A DNA stretch of 64,000 bases from Dyella flagellata (GTDB taxonomy: Bacteria > Pseudomonadota > Gammaproteobacteria > Xanthomonadales > Rhodanobacteraceae), in the NCBI RefSeq assembly GCF_030160275.1, contig NZ_BSOA01000043.1, positions 62,001 through 126,000 on the forward strand. Reading direction: 5' to 3'. Below, piece by piece: positions 35,009 through 44,378 of this stretch. The notes beneath the pieces are model-generated. The model was not told the origin of the DNA, made no database searches, and saw only the letters and a program-made list of their open reading frames with translations. Numbering within the stretch: position 1 is the stretch's first letter; each line of letters begins with the position of its first letter. Made by a program: the position numbers and the translations under genes.

Positions 35009-36001
35009 ATGCGCTTGATCCTGTTTGTTGCGGCATGGTTTTTGTGTTTGGGAGCCGCACAGGCCTCGACATCCACCCCGGCTCCGGTGGCCTCCCCCAC
35101 ACGGCTGGACCACATCCTGCTGTGGGGGCGTGGGATCGACCAGGTCACCTCCATCATGGCGGTCAAATTGGGCTTCCAGGTCCGGCCAGGGCACGATCCC
35201 GGTGGGGTGGCCAACCGCTATATCCGGTTCTCGGACACCAGTTTCATCGAGCTGCTCGGCATCACCCGGCCCGACCCCAAGTTCGATCCGGGCATGCAAG
35301 AAGATCAGCAGGTGCTGAAAGCTGGCCCGGGCTCGCGCAGTTTTGGTTTCCGCTCTTCGTCGCTGGATGCGATCCATCGCTCACTGCAGGCGCAGCACTA
35401 CGCAGTGACGCCTTTCTTTTCCGGCCCCGATAGTGCGAAGCCGGGCTGGCGCTTGTTCGCGTTCGACCGTGCGCCGTTGTCGAGCAACACCTTTTTTATT
35501 GACTATGCCGCCAACTACGCCCCCGACCAGTTCGACCCCGCCAATGCCGGCGACTATCGCGTGACGCGTGAACACCCCAACGGAGCGCGCGAGCTTTCCT
35601 CGATATGGCTGGTGTCGAGCGATGCCGATGCTGATCGCAAGCAGCTTGAGAAGATGGGCTTCGGCCATGCTGTGCCAGTGAAGCTACCCGAGCTTGGTGC
35701 GAAGGGATTTTGTGTGCCGGTTGGCCCGACCGCGCTATTGGCGTTACAGCCCGATGGCACGGGTCTCGCCGAGCAAATCATGACGAGCGGCGGTCCACGC
35801 ATTCTGGGCGTGAGCTTCGGGGTGACCGACCTCGGCCGCGCGCAGCGCTGGGTCGAGCGTGGCTACGAGCGCAGGTTGGTGACCTACCGTGGACTATCGG
35901 GCGAATCCTTCCTCGCCCCCACCCAGGACGACCTCGGCTTGTCCATTGAATTCCACGCGATGCAGCAGCGCAGCTCGCCTTGTGCGGGTGCAGGCTTGTA
36001 A
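35009..36001 (+). CDS. Exported glyoxalase-like (VOC superfamily) protein
   Basis: A 330-residue protein with signal peptide at 1-19 (LILFVAAWFLCLGAAQA). The mature part has two VOC-like halves: TRLDHILLWGRGIDQVTSIM and KLGFQVRPGHDPGGVANRYI at the front, and SSIWLVSSDADADRKQLEKMGF and GVSFGVTDLGRAQRWVERG later. This fits the glyoxalase-like domain family (PF13468 style) of unknown substrate. An exported VOC protein is uncommon. The ATG at 35009 starts the leader peptide. A GTAG repeat follows the stop codon by 20 bases. Confidence 0.8.
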   Translation: MRLILFVAAWFLCLGAAQASTSTPAPVASPTRLDHILLWGRGIDQVTSIMAVKLGFQVRPGHDPGGVANRYIRFSDTSFIELLGITRPDPKFDPGMQEDQQVLKAGPGSRSFGFRSSSLDAIHRSLQAQHYAVTPFFSGPDSAKPGWRLFAFDRAPLSSNTFFIDYAANYAPDQFDPANAGDYRVTREHPNGARELSSIWLVSSDADADRKQLEKMGFGHAVPVKLPELGAKGFCVPVGPTALLALQPDGTGLAEQIMTSGGPRILGVSFGVTDLGRAQRWVERGYERRLVTYRGLSGESFLAPTQDDLGLSIEFHAMQQRSSPCAGAGL

Positions 36002-36020
36002 CGCATGTGATGCCATTTCA

Positions 36021-36100
36021 AAGCGCGTAGGCTGGGATGACAATCCCAGCATCGAGATGCCGTGTGGAAAGCTGGGATTGTCATCCCAGCCTACGCGCTT
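36021..36100. repeat. GTAG-type palindromic repeat (copy 5, perfect)
   Basis: The core 36027-36094 is a pair of exactly complementary 24-bp units; the palindrome extends by AAGCGC/GCGCTT on both sides and ends in TTTTT, so it also looks like a terminator for the gene ending at 36001. It separates the convergent VOC and HiPIP genes. Confidence 0.9.
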
Positions 36101-36138
36101 TTTGCTGACCATCATCCATGATGAGCAAACCGAGTCGA

Positions 36139-36477
36139 TCAGCCGGCTGCTTTTGGCGTGTATGAGGTGCACCAACCCTTCGAGCTGACGGCCTTGCCTG
36201 GATACAGCTGACACGGCCCATAACCGCTCGCGGCGCCCATATACAACTGGCAATTCGCGCATGCGCTGCCGACTTTGTGCAAGGTGTTGCTGGTCGTGCT
36301 GGCATCTTCCACGTAGTTCATGGCCTTCGCCGTCGGATCATTGAGGGTAACGTGCGGCATGCTGAAGGCTTCTGCGAATCGAGGCATGATGCCCAGCCCT
36401 AATGCAGTGGCAGTGACGCCTGTTGCGATTTTCAGGAAGTTGCGGCGAGTAGCTTTGTTTTGATCTGCATCAAACAT
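36139..36477 (-). CDS. High-potential iron-sulfur protein (HiPIP), Tat-exported
   Basis: A 112-residue protein with GGAGG before the ATG at 36477. Residues 1-39 form a twin-arginine signal (ATRRNFLKIATG, Arg11-Arg12) for export of a folded cofactor protein. The mature part carries the four cluster cysteines Cys73, Cys76, Cys89 and Cys103 in HiPIP order (SACANCQLYMG, GPCQLYPG, KGWCTSY). HiPIPs are soluble periplasmic electron carriers that hold a [4Fe-4S] cluster. It is divergent from the cytochrome-porin gene at 36688, so the two may share an electron-transfer chain. Confidence 0.92.
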   Translation of the reverse strand: MFDADQNKATRRNFLKIATGVTATALGLGIMPRFAEAFSMPHVTLNDPTAKAMNYVEDASTTSNTLHKVGSACANCQLYMGAASGYGPCQLYPGKAVSSKGWCTSYTPKAAG

Positions 36478-36687
36478 GGGTTCCTCCATCCCGTAACAAG
36501 AGTGCAAAGAAAGTACTTCACGTAGATCACACGACTTCGGCTTACATAATCGCGGTTTGTTGTGGCAGAGATTCGCCGGGAAGGGGTTGTCGCATGCCCG
36601 GCGTCAAAACGATGCATAAGGTTCTGGGTGTCGCGCACGTGCGACGCCCATCTGTGTTTGTTTTTCTTGCAAACTCATGGAGGGAAT

Positions 36688-38076
36688 ATGCTTAGCCGTT
36701 GCAACGCTTTTTCCAAAAGGGTGCTCAGTTGCAGTGTGATTTTCATTCCAGTTTTGTTTTGTGTAATCGTTTGCACTTATTTTTTTCCTGACAAGGCACT
36801 TGCGGTTCCGGCTTTTGCGCGACAAACGCATCAGGCATGCGCGGCCTGCCACATTGGTGGCTTCGGTCCGCAACTGACACCGTACGGTCGTCAATTCAAG
36901 TTGCTTGGTTACACGCTCAAGGCAGGAAGCGATACCAAAGTCCCGCTCGCGTTGATGTTGGTCGAGTCGTATACGCATACTTCCAAGGCGCAAACCGCGC
37001 CGCCTGCAAACGGTTTCAACACCAACAACAATACGCAGTTGCAGCAGGCCTCGGTATTTGTCGCCGGACGTATCTCTGATCATATGGGGATGCTCGCGCA
37101 GGCCACTTACCAGCAAAGCAGCGGCTTGTTCGGTTGGGACAATAGCGACCTGCGCTATGCGCGTAGCTTGAGCACGGCCAATCACACCGCGATCTGGGGA
37201 GTGTCGCTGAACAACAATCCAAGCCTCAGCGATGTCTTCAACACAAGTCCGGCGTGGCAGTTTCCGTATACCTCCTCGAACCTCACGCCCGCTGCGCCGG
37301 CCGTACCCATCTTGATGGGCGGGCTTGCCCAGCAGGCTGTAGGCCTGGATGCGTATACGCAGATCGATAGCGCGCTTTATGTGGAAGGGGGCGTTTATCG
37401 AACCTTGTCGCCGGCATTCCTGCGCGATGTCAATGCCAGTTACGGTGGGCGTGTGGCCGGTGTGGCTCCCTATGCGCGCCTTGCCTATACCTGGAATCTC
37501 GAGAACGGCAATCTTGAACTGGGCGGCTTGGCATTCAATGCCAGGCGTGGTTTGACGGGAGCCAGTTCGGCCGGCCAAACGGTTGCCGTCGCCGGCCCAT
37601 CAGACAGTTTTCGGGATATGGGCGTTGACGCCAGCTATCAGTTTCTCAACGGCGGCGATCACATCGTCACTGCGAGTGCGCTGTACCTGCATGAGCGAGA
37701 GCGGCTTGACGCGACCTATGCATCGGGTGGATCGTCTCACCTGCATGACAGCTTGCATGCCGTGAACCTTGACGCGAGCTATTGGTACCAGAACACCTGG
37801 GGCGCCACCTTCGGGGCGTCTTCCAGCGACGGTAGCAACGACGTCATCCGCTACAGCAACAACGGCAGCCCCAATACGGATAGCAGGATGGTCGAGCTGG
37901 ATTGGAATCCCTTCGGCAAGGCCAATTCATGGGTGGCTCCGTTCGTCAATATGCGCTTGGGCCTGCAATACACCTGGTATACGAAGTTCGCCGGGCTCGT
38001 TCACAACATTGATGGCGCGGGTCGTAACGCTGCGGACAACGATACGCTTTACCTCTATTTGTGGATGGCCATATAG
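36688..38076 (+). CDS. Fused cytochrome c-porin, Cyc2-like outer-membrane electron-transfer protein
   Basis: A 462-residue protein; GGAGGG precedes the ATG. Residues 1-39 are a signal peptide. The mature N-terminus PAFARQTHQACAACHIGG holds one heme c site (Cys51, Cys54, His55), followed by LTPYGRQFKLLGYTL. The rest, residues about 80-462, is a beta-barrel of alternating strands with a periodic aromatic pattern, ending in YLYLWMAI as outer-membrane barrels do. A single N-terminal heme with this P-x-F-x-R-Q-T ... CxxCH ... TPxGRxFKLxGY signature on a porin is the architecture of Cyc2, the Fe(II) oxidase of iron oxidizers. Function here as an iron oxidase is inferred. The divergent HiPIP supports an electron-transfer role. 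Confidence 0.75.
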   Translation: MLSRCNAFSKRVLSCSVIFIPVLFCVIVCTYFFPDKALAVPAFARQTHQACAACHIGGFGPQLTPYGRQFKLLGYTLKAGSDTKVPLALMLVESYTHTSKAQTAPPANGFNTNNNTQLQQASVFVAGRISDHMGMLAQATYQQSSGLFGWDNSDLRYARSLSTANHTAIWGVSLNNNPSLSDVFNTSPAWQFPYTSSNLTPAAPAVPILMGGLAQQAVGLDAYTQIDSALYVEGGVYRTLSPAFLRDVNASYGGRVAGVAPYARLAYTWNLENGNLELGGLAFNARRGLTGASSAGQTVAVAGPSDSFRDMGVDASYQFLNGGDHIVTASALYLHERERLDATYASGGSSHLHDSLHAVNLDASYWYQNTWGATFGASSSDGSNDVIRYSNNGSPNTDSRMVELDWNPFGKANSWVAPFVNMRLGLQYTWYTKFAGLVHNIDGAGRNAADNDTLYLYLWMAI

Positions 38077-38081
38077 CCACT

Positions 38082-38107
38082 TGGGCTGGAGTGTGAACTC
38101 CAGCCCA
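38082..38107 (+). terminator. Hairpin after the cytochrome-porin gene
   Basis: An 11-bp perfect stem (TGGGCTGGAGT, loop GTGA, ACTCCAGCCCA) lies six bases after the stop codon. No T-run follows, so termination is probable but not certain. Confidence 0.6.
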
Positions 38108-38165
38108 GAGAGGGAAAACGGGGGATTCCAGGCATGCGCCAATACGGGTGCCTGAACGCAGCTTG

Positions 38166-41100
38166 TCAGAAGTCCGCGCGCAAGCTGAGGTTGAAGCGGG
38201 TGTCGTCGCGGAAGTAGCCCTTGGGTACGCTCAGTCCATTGGTATTGACGATTTCCCGGGTCTTGAACGTCGAATTCAAGATGTTGGCCGCCTGCAGCGA
38301 TATCTTCAGGTGGTCGGTAAGCGCATAGATCAGCGAAGCGTCCAGGCGGCCCTGCGAAGCGGCCATGACCGGCAGGAACGGATAGTCCGCCTCGAAGCCG
38401 GTAATCAGGTACTTCGAACGCCAGTTGTAAGCAAGACGCGTGGACAGCGGGCCTTTTTCGTAATACACGGTGAAGTTGTAGGTATTACGGGACAGCTCGT
38501 ACGGCGGCAGCTTGAGCTGGTTGACGCACTGCGTGGCCGGCGCGTAGCTGGTGGGGCAGAAGTTGACCGAGCCGTAACTCAAGCCGCGTGGTCTGATGTA
38601 CGTGTAGTTCATCTGCGTGCCGAAACCGGACAGCCAGCCGGGCAGGAAATCGTATTTCTGCTGATAGGCCAACTCCGCGCCGGCCACGCTGCCTTGCTTG
38701 TTCAAGTTGGCCAGGCCCGTGGTGTACTGTTCGGGATAGCTCACGCCATTGTTCGTTACCGTCGTGTCGACCACGCTGGTAATGGTCTGGATAGTGTTGT
38801 TCAACTGTTTGTAGAACAACATACCGGATACGGAGCCGGCATTTCCGAAATACCACTCCTGAGTCAGGTCGAAGTTGTGCGCCGTGATGGGCTTGAGGTA
38901 CGGATTGCTGCCGCTGAAGCCATTACCTACCGTCGGCACCGTGCTGCCATTGGTGCCATAGGGCAGTAGCCCGCTGACCGACTGACCCGCCTGAAGCTGG
39001 TTGAGCGTTGGCCGATAAACCGACTCGGAGAAGGCGAAGCGGGTGATCAGGTCGCTGCTCCAGCCCACCGACAAATTGAAGCTGGGAAGCCAGTTGCTGT
39101 AGGAGTTGCGGGCGGTGATCGGGGTGTACGCGCCATTGGCGAAAGTCATGTACTGCTGTTGCTGCGCCGGAGTTAGTGCGCAGAACGTACCCGGCGACGG
39201 TGTTGCGCCGCCCTTGGTTTGATTCAGGCAGTACTGGGCGATGCTGACCCCGTTGAGGATTGCCGACTGGTTCGGCAGGATCAGGTAGCCCGCTGCGTCA
39301 TCCTGGGTGCGTACATAGCGCAAGCCCACATTGCCGCTGATCTGCAGGCCGCTGAGGAAGTCGGTGTTGTCGTTGCCGAAATTCAACCGCACGTAGGCGG
39401 CGTTGGTCTTCTCCTGGTTGGAGGCGACTTCCTGCGGCAGGTAGAACGTGCCGGGAACAAAAACATCGCCCGCCACGTATTGCGGGCGCTCGTAGAGGGT
39501 GTAGTACTGGCCGACACTGCCAGGCGCGTTGATGGCTTTGGCCTGGCCGTTGATCTGCTGGATGATGGCGGCAGCCTGGTGGAACTGCGTGAGCGGATTG
39601 AGGTTGAAGTAGGGCGCGACAATGCCGCCAAAATCGCCATTGCTGAAACCCGGCAGATTGAGGTTGTACAGGGAAGTGACGCCAGGGGTGTTGGCGACGG
39701 TTACCGCGTTCTGTCCGTACGGAAAGCTGATGGACTCGTAGTTGTACGCCGAGTTTTGCACCACTTCGCGCTGGTCGGAGTGGCGGACGCCGAACTGCAG
39801 GTTGTCCAGGAAACCGGAGTCCACGTCGAAGGTGCCGTCCAGGCGCAGGGTGCGCTGGTTGCCCCAGGAGTTGGCGAAATGATCCTGCGCCGCCGCCCAG
39901 TAGGTGTTGTTGGGATCGGTGAAATACTGCGCTGTCGTCTCATTGCGATTGGGCGAAAGCAGGCTGACACTGGGCACGTTGTTGCCGTGCAGGGCGATAT
40001 CCCAATTGGCCTGGGTCAGCTGGCGGATGTAGTAATAAAAGTTGTTGAAATTGGATTTCGTGTCCTGCACATCGGCGCTCAGGTGCAGACGATCGTTGAC
40101 GTTCCACTTCAGGTTGAAGCTGTAGTCGTTGGTAATGTAGCGGTTCCTGTATGCGGTGCTGTCGAGCTGCGTCTGTACGCCGCCATAGGTGATGGGCAGG
40201 AAGCTCGATGAACCCGGGGCGCCGCCGATGATGCCCGACTGGAATACGCCGTTGGCATCGTAAGTGGGCGTTGCGCCGGCTACCGGGACGGCGCAGCCAG
40301 CGAGCGATTGGCCAAAGGCGCAGCCATCCGTCGAAGCTTGCAGGGTGTGCTCGTAGGTGGTTTCCGTGTCCGAGGCGCGATCCCACTCCAGGGTGGCCTG
40401 CCACGCCTTGTCAGGGCTTTCCCACTGGGTGGAAAGCACGTGTCCGAAGCGCGTGCTGGTTTCGTCCTGGACGCGCAGATCGGCGCCGACCGGCACGTAG
40501 GCGTATTGGCCCGGCGCCAAGCCGGGATAGCTGTCGGTTCGGCCATTGGGAAGCGAGCAGCCATCGCATCGCCGCTGGAAATCGACCAGTGAAATCGCGT
40601 TGTCCTGCTGCTTGATGCGGTCGTAGGCCAGGTTGAGCAAAACCCCGAAGCGACCGATCTGGGTGTTCCAGTTGTGGCTGAACAAGCCGGCAATCTGCGG
40701 CGTGCCCTTCTTGTCCAGGCTGCCCCAGTAACTGCCCAGGGTGATGGATGCCTGTGTATCCTTCTTGCTGTCGAAAGGCTTGCGCGTATTGAGGTCGATC
40801 GAGCCGGCGATGCCACCTTCGATCATGTCCGCTGTCTGGTTCTTGCTCACCACGACCGAGCCGATCAACTCCGGCGACACGGTAAAGAAGTTCAAGCCCT
40901 GGCCGCCGCCGGCGGAGAACACCTCGCGGCCGTTGAACAGCGTGCTGGTGTAAGGCAGTCCCTGCAGGCTGATGTCAGCGCCCTGGATCGAGAAGTGGTC
41001 CGGGTCAGCAGCGACGCCAAAGGCGCTGACGGCTACGCCCGGTACACGCTGCAGGGCTTCGGTGACCGAGGTGTCGGGCAGGGAGCCGGCGTCCTGCGCT

Positions 41101-41408
41101 GAAATCGCATCGACCACCGTATCGGCGTAGCGCTTGATCTCTTGCGCGCGGTTCAAGCTGCTGGAGTAACCATTGACGGTCAGGCCGCTGAGCAGTTTGG
41201 CCTCCTTCTCATTGGCCGTCGTGGTGGCGTCCTTCTTCTTGTTCGCAGCCTTCGAGTCGGCAGCTGCGGTTTGATCCTTCGACTGCGGCGCGGGCTGCTC
41301 CTCTTGCGCATGCAGTTGTCCGGCGGCAAACAGTGTCATCGCGATCGCGAAGGACAGCCGGCACGGCTGGCTGGCACTGCGCGCATGCGAAATGGATGGC
41401 TTCTTCAT
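38166..41408 (-). CDS. TonB-dependent receptor, carbohydrate type
   Basis: A 1080-residue outer-membrane receptor. The ATG at 41408 has GGGGAGAG upstream and opens a signal peptide (FAIAMTLFAAGQLHAQ). Next is a low-complexity KSKD/KAANKKKD linker, a plug domain (YADTVVDAISAQDAGSLPDT, VTEALQRVPGVAVSAFG) and a 22-strand barrel, ending DDTRFNLSLRADF with terminal Phe. The size, plug wording and neighbours match receptors for oligosaccharide uptake in Xanthomonadales. The promoter side carries the LacI-type operators and the divergent lacI-like gene, so it is probably induced by a beta-glucan breakdown product. Confidence 0.92.
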   Translation of the reverse strand: MKKPSISHARSASQPCRLSFAIAMTLFAAGQLHAQEEQPAPQSKDQTAAADSKAANKKKDATTTANEKEAKLLSGLTVNGYSSSLNRAQEIKRYADTVVDAISAQDAGSLPDTSVTEALQRVPGVAVSAFGVAADPDHFSIQGADISLQGLPYTSTLFNGREVFSAGGGQGLNFFTVSPELIGSVVVSKNQTADMIEGGIAGSIDLNTRKPFDSKKDTQASITLGSYWGSLDKKGTPQIAGLFSHNWNTQIGRFGVLLNLAYDRIKQQDNAISLVDFQRRCDGCSLPNGRTDSYPGLAPGQYAYVPVGADLRVQDETSTRFGHVLSTQWESPDKAWQATLEWDRASDTETTYEHTLQASTDGCAFGQSLAGCAVPVAGATPTYDANGVFQSGIIGGAPGSSSFLPITYGGVQTQLDSTAYRNRYITNDYSFNLKWNVNDRLHLSADVQDTKSNFNNFYYYIRQLTQANWDIALHGNNVPSVSLLSPNRNETTAQYFTDPNNTYWAAAQDHFANSWGNQRTLRLDGTFDVDSGFLDNLQFGVRHSDQREVVQNSAYNYESISFPYGQNAVTVANTPGVTSLYNLNLPGFSNGDFGGIVAPYFNLNPLTQFHQAAAIIQQINGQAKAINAPGSVGQYYTLYERPQYVAGDVFVPGTFYLPQEVASNQEKTNAAYVRLNFGNDNTDFLSGLQISGNVGLRYVRTQDDAAGYLILPNQSAILNGVSIAQYCLNQTKGGATPSPGTFCALTPAQQQQYMTFANGAYTPITARNSYSNWLPSFNLSVGWSSDLITRFAFSESVYRPTLNQLQAGQSVSGLLPYGTNGSTVPTVGNGFSGSNPYLKPITAHNFDLTQEWYFGNAGSVSGMLFYKQLNNTIQTITSVVDTTVTNNGVSYPEQYTTGLANLNKQGSVAGAELAYQQKYDFLPGWLSGFGTQMNYTYIRPRGLSYGSVNFCPTSYAPATQCVNQLKLPPYELSRNTYNFTVYYEKGPLSTRLAYNWRSKYLITGFEADYPFLPVMAASQGRLDASLIYALTDHLKISLQAANILNSTFKTREIVNTNGLSVPKGYFRDDTRFNLSLRADF

Positions 41409-41590
41409 TCCTGAATCTCTCCCCATGTTCAGTGAATACTCGCCGCCGGTCGCCTGACACGATCCCGCGAGCGAGCGGTGAAGCTGCCGTAAAGCGCATC
41501 GCGGCGTCCTCCTTGGAGGCGCCCCCCTTATTCCCCTTGCGATGCGCGCCGCGGCACGCGGGCTTTTGCCCTCGACGCACGCTAGTCAAA

Positions 41591-41632
41591 TGTACCAGCG
41601 CTGTCAATAGAAAATACCAGCGCTGGTATTTT
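41591..41632. promoter_or_regulatory. Tandem LacI-type operators between the receptor and lacI-like genes
   Basis: Two sites with the shared AGCGCT core. Site 1 (41591-41606) reads TGTACCAGCGCTGTCA; site 2 (41611-41632) is a perfect 22-bp palindrome with centre TACCAGCGCTGGTA. Their centres are 22 bp apart, two helical turns. The same core appears in tandem at 44207-44243. The 312-bp gap 41409-41720 otherwise shows no gene and must hold both promoters. Confidence 0.75.
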
Positions 41633-41720
41633 TGATGCCTAAGGATGAAATCCGGGTGGTTGCGCGCCTTGCGCATGGGGTAGCATGGGTCACCGCGAAT
41701 CACCCACGGGTTGGGGCTAC

Positions 41721-42734
41721 ATGCCTGCGAGAATCGAAGACGTTGCTGCGCACGCCGGCGTATCCACCAAGACGGTGTCCCGTGTCCTCAATGGCCATCC
41801 GAGCGTGCGCGCCACGCTGCGCACGCGGATCGAGGCCTCGATCCGCGCGCTCAATTACGTGCCCAACCCCGCGGCTCGCGGCCTCGCGGGAAACCGCTCC
41901 TATCTGATCGCGCTGCTCTACGACAACCCGACGGCCAGTTCCAGCTACATCATGGAATTGATCGTGGGCATGCTGCAGGCATGCAACGGCACGCCTTACA
42001 ACGCCGTGCTGCACCCCTTCCATGCGGCGGACGACCTGGCCGCGCGGATCGACGGCTTCGTGGCGACGCACCGCCCGGACGCACTGGTGCTGGTGCCGCC
42101 CCATGCGAACAACGCCAAGCTGCTGCAACGCCTAGATGAATTGGACATACGCTATTCGACGATTTCCTCGAAGTTGCGTCAGTCGCGTATCGACATAGGC
42201 TTCGATGAGCGCAGGGCGGCGGCAGATATCATCGAGCACCTGCTTTCGCTCGGGCACCGGCGGATCGCCCACGTCAGCGGGCTGAAAGGACACGGTGCGC
42301 AAGTCTGGCGGCTCAACGGCTATCGCGATGCATTGCGCAAGGCTGGCATCGAGTACGACGAATCGTTGGTGGTGGAGGGGGATTTCACTTTCGCATCGGG
42401 CGCGGCCGGCGCCAAAGCGCTGCTCAGTCGGCGGCGTCCGCCCACGGCGATCTTCGCGGCGAACGACGACATGGCTTGCGGCGTGGTGCGCGAAGCCTAC
42501 GAACGCGGGCTGGCCATCCCTGACGACCTGTCGGTATGCGGCTTTGACGACACGCCGGTGTCGCAGTTGATCTCGCCCGGTCTGACAACGGTGCGCCAGC
42601 CCTGCCGCGAGATCAGTTGCCTGGCCGTCGAAAGCGTGTTGCAGTCGATCCGTGACCCGGCCATGAGCTTGAAGGCGCGCGTGCCCTATCAGATGCAACT
42701 GCGCGCATCCACGGCCAAACCCGCAAAGCCGTAG
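41721..42734 (+). CDS. LacI-family transcriptional regulator
   Basis: A 337-residue repressor. Residues 1-50 are the HTH and hinge ([32 protein letters not shown]). The rest is the periplasmic-binding-protein-like effector domain ([81 protein letters not shown]). The hinge Leu-containing RGLAGNRS is close to the minor-groove-binding motif of the family. It probably binds the AGCGCT-core operators next to its own gene and upstream of the GH64 gene. The MFS gene follows 69 bp downstream on the same strand. Confidence 0.92.
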   Translation: MPARIEDVAAHAGVSTKTVSRVLNGHPSVRATLRTRIEASIRALNYVPNPAARGLAGNRSYLIALLYDNPTASSSYIMELIVGMLQACNGTPYNAVLHPFHAADDLAARIDGFVATHRPDALVLVPPHANNAKLLQRLDELDIRYSTISSKLRQSRIDIGFDERRAAADIIEHLLSLGHRRIAHVSGLKGHGAQVWRLNGYRDALRKAGIEYDESLVVEGDFTFASGAAGAKALLSRRRPPTAIFAANDDMACGVVREAYERGLAIPDDLSVCGFDDTPVSQLISPGLTTVRQPCREISCLAVESVLQSIRDPAMSLKARVPYQMQLRASTAKPAKP

Positions 42735-42803
42735 GATTTGCTCCGCGCCGTCGGTTAGGCTCGCCATGAGTCTGACCCACGGCTTCACGGAGATGCGAAG
42801 GCA

Positions 42804-44099
42804 GTGACCGACGACACAGCCGAAACGGCGATGCACGGATTCCCGCAAGCGGGGGCGACCGCCGCGGCCGCCATGAACGTGCGCCAGGTCGGCTGGCCAC
42901 TCATCCTGGTGTATGGCATGGCCTATACGGGCCTGTGGATGGCGCTGCTTCCGCCGATCCTGACGGGTTTGACGATGCGCGTGCGCGAGCTTGCTCCGGC
43001 GCATGCGGCCGGGAGCCTGTCGCTGGTGGTAGGCGTGGGCGCGCTGATGGCCTTGTTCGGTAACCCGTTCTTCGGCCGCCTTTCGGATCGCACCATCTCG
43101 CGTTTGGGCATGCGGCGGCCTTGGTTGATCGCTGGCGCCTTGGGCGGGGTAGTGGGGCTGGCGGTCATTGCGACGGCCGCTTCGGTTTCGCAACTCCTGC
43201 TGGGCTGGTGCATTACGCAACTGGCCTACAACGCAGAACTGGCCGCGCTGGCGGCGATCTTCGCCGACCAGGTTCCTGCGTCGCAGCGTGGCACGGTGTC
43301 GGGCATCGTGGGCATCAGCTTGCCGGTGGGCATGATCAGTGGGACTTACCTGGTGCAGGCCCTCGCGTATTCCACGCTCGCTGTGTTCCTGGTGCCGGCC
43401 GCTATGGCCTTGGCCAGCGCATTCATCCTGGCCTGGATACTGCCCGATCACCGATTGGCGGTGGCGCAGCGAGCACGCTATGGATGGCGCGAATTCCTCG
43501 GCAGCTACTGGATCCATCCGCTGCGTTTCCCCGACTTCGCCTGGGCTTGGAGCAGCCGTTTCCTGCTTTTTGCCGGTGTGGCGGTGCTGATGACTTATCA
43601 GGGGTTCTACCTGATCCACCAGCTGGGCTGCGCGCCGGCCGAAGTGCCGCGTCGGATTTTCCTGTCCACCCTGGTGCAGTCCTGCGCGGTGGCGCTCTTC
43701 AGTGCATTGGGCGGTGGCTTGTCCGATGCCGTCGGACGGCGCAAGGTGTTCGTGTTCGGTGCGGCGCTGGTATATGCCCTGGCCTTGCTGATGATCGCCT
43801 TCGCCACTTCGTATGCATGGTTTCTCGTGGGTATGGCGGTCACCGGCGCCGGGCAGGGCGTGTACCTTGCCGCCGATCTTGCGCTGGTGACCGACGTATT
43901 GCCGGAGCGTGAAACTCAGGCAGCCGGTAACCTCGGCATCTTCAACATCGCCAACGTTATGCCGCAGTCGCTGATGCCGGCCGTAGCTCCGGGCATCCTG
44001 TTGGCGAGCGGTGGGAGTTATGCGGTGCTGTTTGTCGTGGCGGCCATCCTGGTCGTGCTGAGCGCCTGGACCATCCTGCCGGTGCGGGGCGTGCGCTAA
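42804..44099 (+). CDS. MFS sugar transporter
   Basis: A 431-residue major facilitator with 12 hydrophobic segments, starting with GTG (AAGG 3-6 bases upstream). The loop between TM2 and TM3 has the family signature GNPFFGRLSDRTISRLGMRRP, and its counterpart between TM8 and TM9 is GGGLSDAVGRRKVFV. It is inner-membrane. Its place between the lacI-like and GH64 genes suggests uptake of beta-1,3-gluco-oligosaccharides or glucose after periplasmic processing; the substrate is inferred from context. Confidence 0.87.
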   Translation: MTDDTAETAMHGFPQAGATAAAAMNVRQVGWPLILVYGMAYTGLWMALLPPILTGLTMRVRELAPAHAAGSLSLVVGVGALMALFGNPFFGRLSDRTISRLGMRRPWLIAGALGGVVGLAVIATAASVSQLLLGWCITQLAYNAELAALAAIFADQVPASQRGTVSGIVGISLPVGMISGTYLVQALAYSTLAVFLVPAAMALASAFILAWILPDHRLAVAQRARYGWREFLGSYWIHPLRFPDFAWAWSSRFLLFAGVAVLMTYQGFYLIHQLGCAPAEVPRRIFLSTLVQSCAVALFSALGGGLSDAVGRRKVFVFGAALVYALALLMIAFATSYAWFLVGMAVTGAGQGVYLAADLALVTDVLPERETQAAGNLGIFNIANVMPQSLMPAVAPGILLASGGSYAVLFVVAAILVVLSAWTILPVRGVR

Positions 44100-44119
44100 A
44101 GCTGCTTCCCTGACTCGAC

Positions 44120-44185
44120 GTAGGCTGGGATGAAATCCCAGCTTTGCTTGCGAGTTCCCGATGCTGGGATTTCATCCCAGCCTAC
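44120..44185. repeat. GTAG-type palindromic repeat (copy 6, perfect, GAAAT variant)
   Basis: Exactly complementary 23-bp units beginning GTAGGCTGGGATGAAAT, one base shorter at the centre than the other copies. It begins 20 bases after the MFS stop codon and lies just upstream of the second operator pair. Confidence 0.88.
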
Positions 44186-44206
44186 ATGACCGCCGTCACG
44201 GAAAAA

Positions 44207-44243
44207 TGACAGCGCTTGTATTTTCATTTTGACAGCGCTTGTA
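44207..44243. promoter_or_regulatory. Tandem LacI-type operators upstream of the GH64 gene
   Basis: TGACAGCGCTTGTA occurs twice (44207-44220 and 44230-44243), centres 23 bp apart, about 135-170 bp upstream of the ATG at 44379. The AGCGCT core and two-turn spacing match the pair at 41591-41632, which links the enzyme gene to the lacI-like regulator. Confidence 0.72.
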
Positions 44244-44378
44244 CTTTTGACTCCGGCGCGCCACAACAACCAGAAACTACCGGCGGCGACTGTCCCCACA
44301 CGGCTGCGTTCAAGCGTGCCGTGAGCGCCCATTCCCATCGTTTGGCAGTGATTTCACCTAGAGCAAAGGAGACAGTCC

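Noticed and set aside
39219-40211. A 330-codon frame antisense to the TonB receptor
   Set aside because: Repetitive Val/Gly/Arg-rich translation without domain; shadow of the real gene.
42132-43619. A 495-codon frame antisense to the lacI-like and MFS genes
   Set aside because: Low-complexity Arg/His/Gln-rich translation typical of an antisense shadow.
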